From contig CAJZBQ010000027.1 in the NCBI GenBank assembly GCA_914767885.1, positions 1 to 64,000 on the forward strand: a stretch of 64,000 nucleotides of DNA. Direction: 5' to 3'. The stretch comes from Blepharisma stoltei (lineage: Eukaryota; Ciliophora; Heterotrichea; Heterotrichida; Blepharismidae). A program made the position numbers and the translations under genes. How positions within the stretch are numbered: position 1 is the stretch's first letter; every line of letters begins with the position of its first letter. Shown piece after piece: positions 61,940 through 64,000 of the stretch. The notes beneath the pieces were generated by a model that saw only the letters and a program-made list of their open reading frames with translations, was not told where the DNA came from and ran no database searches.

Positions 61940-64000
61940 ATGGAAAGCATCCAAAATTCCGCAGACTTAATCCAAGTCAAAAAGAAAGCCGGCCCAGGAA
62001 GTGGCGCATCCTCAATCCGCTCTGGAAAGTCCATCTACAAGCACAAAGGTCCAAGCTCCTCCTCGCATTCCGCCACTTCAGCACTAGTCCGTGACATAAT
62101 TTCTCACATTCCTGACAAAGAAAAGCCTCAAGCTGAGCGTTTGACGCAGAAAATCAAAGAAATCAAGGAGCATCAACAAATAGAGCAGTCTGGCATGATT
62201 TTTAATGAGCTGATAATCCCTTATAACCGAACCAAATATTTTGACTCCTTAGACGCTATGTCTATTATACAGGTCGAAGAAATGAGGCATAAGCAGCTTA
62301 CTAAGGTCACTTCTCAGCTATTTCAAAGCACGTTTGGTCAGCAGCAAAAAGATGGGATTGTGAAAACTGAAGCGATTTCTAAGTTCCAAACAAGGATAAA
62401 TCAGCTGGTAATTGCGTATAGGACCATGAAAAAGATGTATTTTCCTAATGATCTGTATAGAATAATTCATGTGAAAGAATGGACTGATTTTGAAAAAGAA
62501 GCTGTTTTTATGCTAGATTCAGCATTTCTAGATTCAAGGATTTTCGTTGCTAAATATATTGAGAGGCTAGCTTATAAAGAACTGTTAGGTGTAAAAACTC
62601 AGCTGCCAGAAAGCTTGTCAGGGGTATTACTAAACAAACTAGCCGAACAAGCTGGAGGCGAATATCTCGGACTAATCCAATGTAAAGTAATAGAAGCCAT
62701 AATGTCCCTCGCCAGAATCCAGCGATACAGAAGCCAAATATCTCCAGCCTTAGAATTCATATTAAAACTCTACCGAGACGGCCTCATCTTCAACTCAAAC
62801 CTTCTCCCTTTTGCCCAGCTTTTTGCAGAACTTGCTCTCTATGAAGATATGAACTGACAAGAACTCAATCTCCTCGACCTCTATTTAGAACTTATGGAAA
62901 CCCCAGTCAAAAACCTCCAAACCTCCTTCGCAATAATTGAGCGTAAATGTCCTGACTTAATAAAACTGTATTCCTATAATGAAGAAGAAGAAAAAAAAGA
63001 AGAATTAAATGAAAGCATCAGCTTGACTTCAGAAAAAAATACTTTGTCAAGAAAAGTGAGTAGAAAAAATAGCATTGCAAGTATGAGTTCTGTTAGAAGA
63101 CTAAATACAAGGTCAGCTTTAATGATGTCACAAAAAAGCTTGCTGAAAAATTTTGAGCAAAATGATAGTTTGTTTAAGACACAAAGGCTACAGCAGCTTA
63201 GAAAAACTTTTAATGAACTGGAAGCTAAGAGAAGCAAAGACAGAATGAAAGAATTTCAGAGCTTTGATTTAGTTGACCCTGAGGCTATTATTATCCAAGC
63301 TGCTAGAGGATTATCAAGACTTATGCTTCCGAATTATTCAGCTTCGTTTTTAAATAATACAGGAAATATAAAAAAGGTGATATATAATGAAATGCTGGAA
63401 AGAGGTCTAATTACAAAATTTTTAGAAAGCCCTTATATGACAATTGATCACTCTGAGGTAAAAAAATGCTTAACAACCACTATTGCTATGTTTGTGCTAC
63501 AAACTACCACTGAGTCAAAATTCAATGGCGAGCATGTGATTTTTTACCTAAAAAGGCTTGGAATTTTAGACTATGTTTCTAAATGGTCAAAAGATCCTGA
63601 CCTAGTGGTCAGAGCCAATTCTGCTTGGATTTTCTGCGCATTGTGTGTCCATCATTTAGTCCCTCCACTTGAGCTTACTAAGATAGGTATTATAAGAGAC
63701 ATGTTTGTATTATTTATTAGCTTATATCTGGAGCAGCCTTATGAATTCCCAGCCCAAGAAGAAGGCGAAAATATCGCTGAAAAAATCTTAAAAATGTACG
63801 ATTATGACCATTTTCTTGATAATCTTAATGGGATTTTAAACAAAACAGGCAAAATCCAACATTTAATTTTTGCGACCTTTATTTTCTTATCAATTTATGA
63901 TGACCCTAATATCATTTCTGCCGTCCACAAAGCTAATGATGAAGATGTCGACAAGCCAGTCGAAGAAAATGCATTGTGTGGACTAATGGAGCTGCTGCAG
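61940..64000 (+). CDS. Large armadillo/HEAT-like protein, 3' end beyond window
   Basis: An open frame of 687 codons from the ATG at 61940 to the window edge, with one UGA as Trp (DMNWQELN). The first 65 residues are Ser/Lys-rich; the rest is almost entirely helical, in repeated hydrophobic helix pairs (for example AIMSLARIQRYRSQISPALEFILKLYRDGL and LTTTIAMFVLQTTTESKFNG), suggesting armadillo or HEAT-like repeats. A basic Ser-rich insert lies at about residues 350-400. No family name can be assigned. No IES is needed in the visible part. Confidence 0.75.

Overview
The window is the end of a germline (micronuclear) chromosome of a heterotrich ciliate, most likely Blepharisma. Four kinds of sequence evidence support this. 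(1) Bases 1-584 are a telomere of the octamer CCCTAACA. (2) Conserved proteins read cleanly only if UGA is tryptophan and UAA/UAG are stops, for example DI(UGA)SLG in the kinase at 45189. (3) There are four GT...AG introns of only 15 or 16 nt. (4) About twenty coding regions are cut by AT-rich or repeat-derived segments that must be removed exactly to restore the reading frame; most have a TA at each end, as expected of internal eliminated sequences (IESs). The species is inferred from recalled traits of Blepharisma (telomere, code, tiny introns, TA-bounded IESs, an abundant MITE of about 390 bp), not from a database match.

Layout. 1-7.1 kb: telomere, AT-rich subtelomere, a kelch-like gene, an arrestin-like gene, a Frag1/DRAM-like membrane protein and a decayed kinase-kelch pseudogene. 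7-14 kb: a coiled-coil gene cut by a 758-bp MITE, and two SLC35F6-like transporter paralogues. 14-25 kb: a phosphatase/oligoribonuclease-like fusion, an E2-type acyltransferase, two proteins of unknown function, a B-box/kelch protein, a nucleotide-sugar transporter and a small gene hidden by two IESs. 25-34 kb: coiled-coil and myristoylation-type proteins, a NEK kinase and an unknown protein. 34-41 kb: thiolase, SET-domain protein and the axonemal protein DRC7. 41-43 kb: a graveyard of repeat relics. 43-51 kb: a pseudokinase, an MST/Hippo kinase with a SARAH domain, a SWEET transporter and a C2-like protein. 51-64 kb: SERF, RecQ helicase, an SCP/NIF phosphatase, glutathione reductase, a four-helix membrane protein, a Cys-rich protein and a partial armadillo-like gene running off the end.

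Mobile DNA. Two MITE families have the same design: CTCCCCC... ends, terminal motifs doubled on one side and folded into a palindrome on the other, and a 3-bp TNA target duplication. A third class is a set of ten or so short, often GC-rich retroposon-like elements that share a head close to ATNAAAATGGCG, TTA-rich hexamer tails and 7-18 bp target duplications. Many sit inside exons. For 16 complete genes, subtracting the inferred IESs and introns gives a length divisible by three and an intact conserved protein. The coordinates of IESs below run from the first base of the left TA to the base before the right TA, i.e. the segment removed with one TA kept. Functions are inferred from remembered family motifs; no database search was possible.
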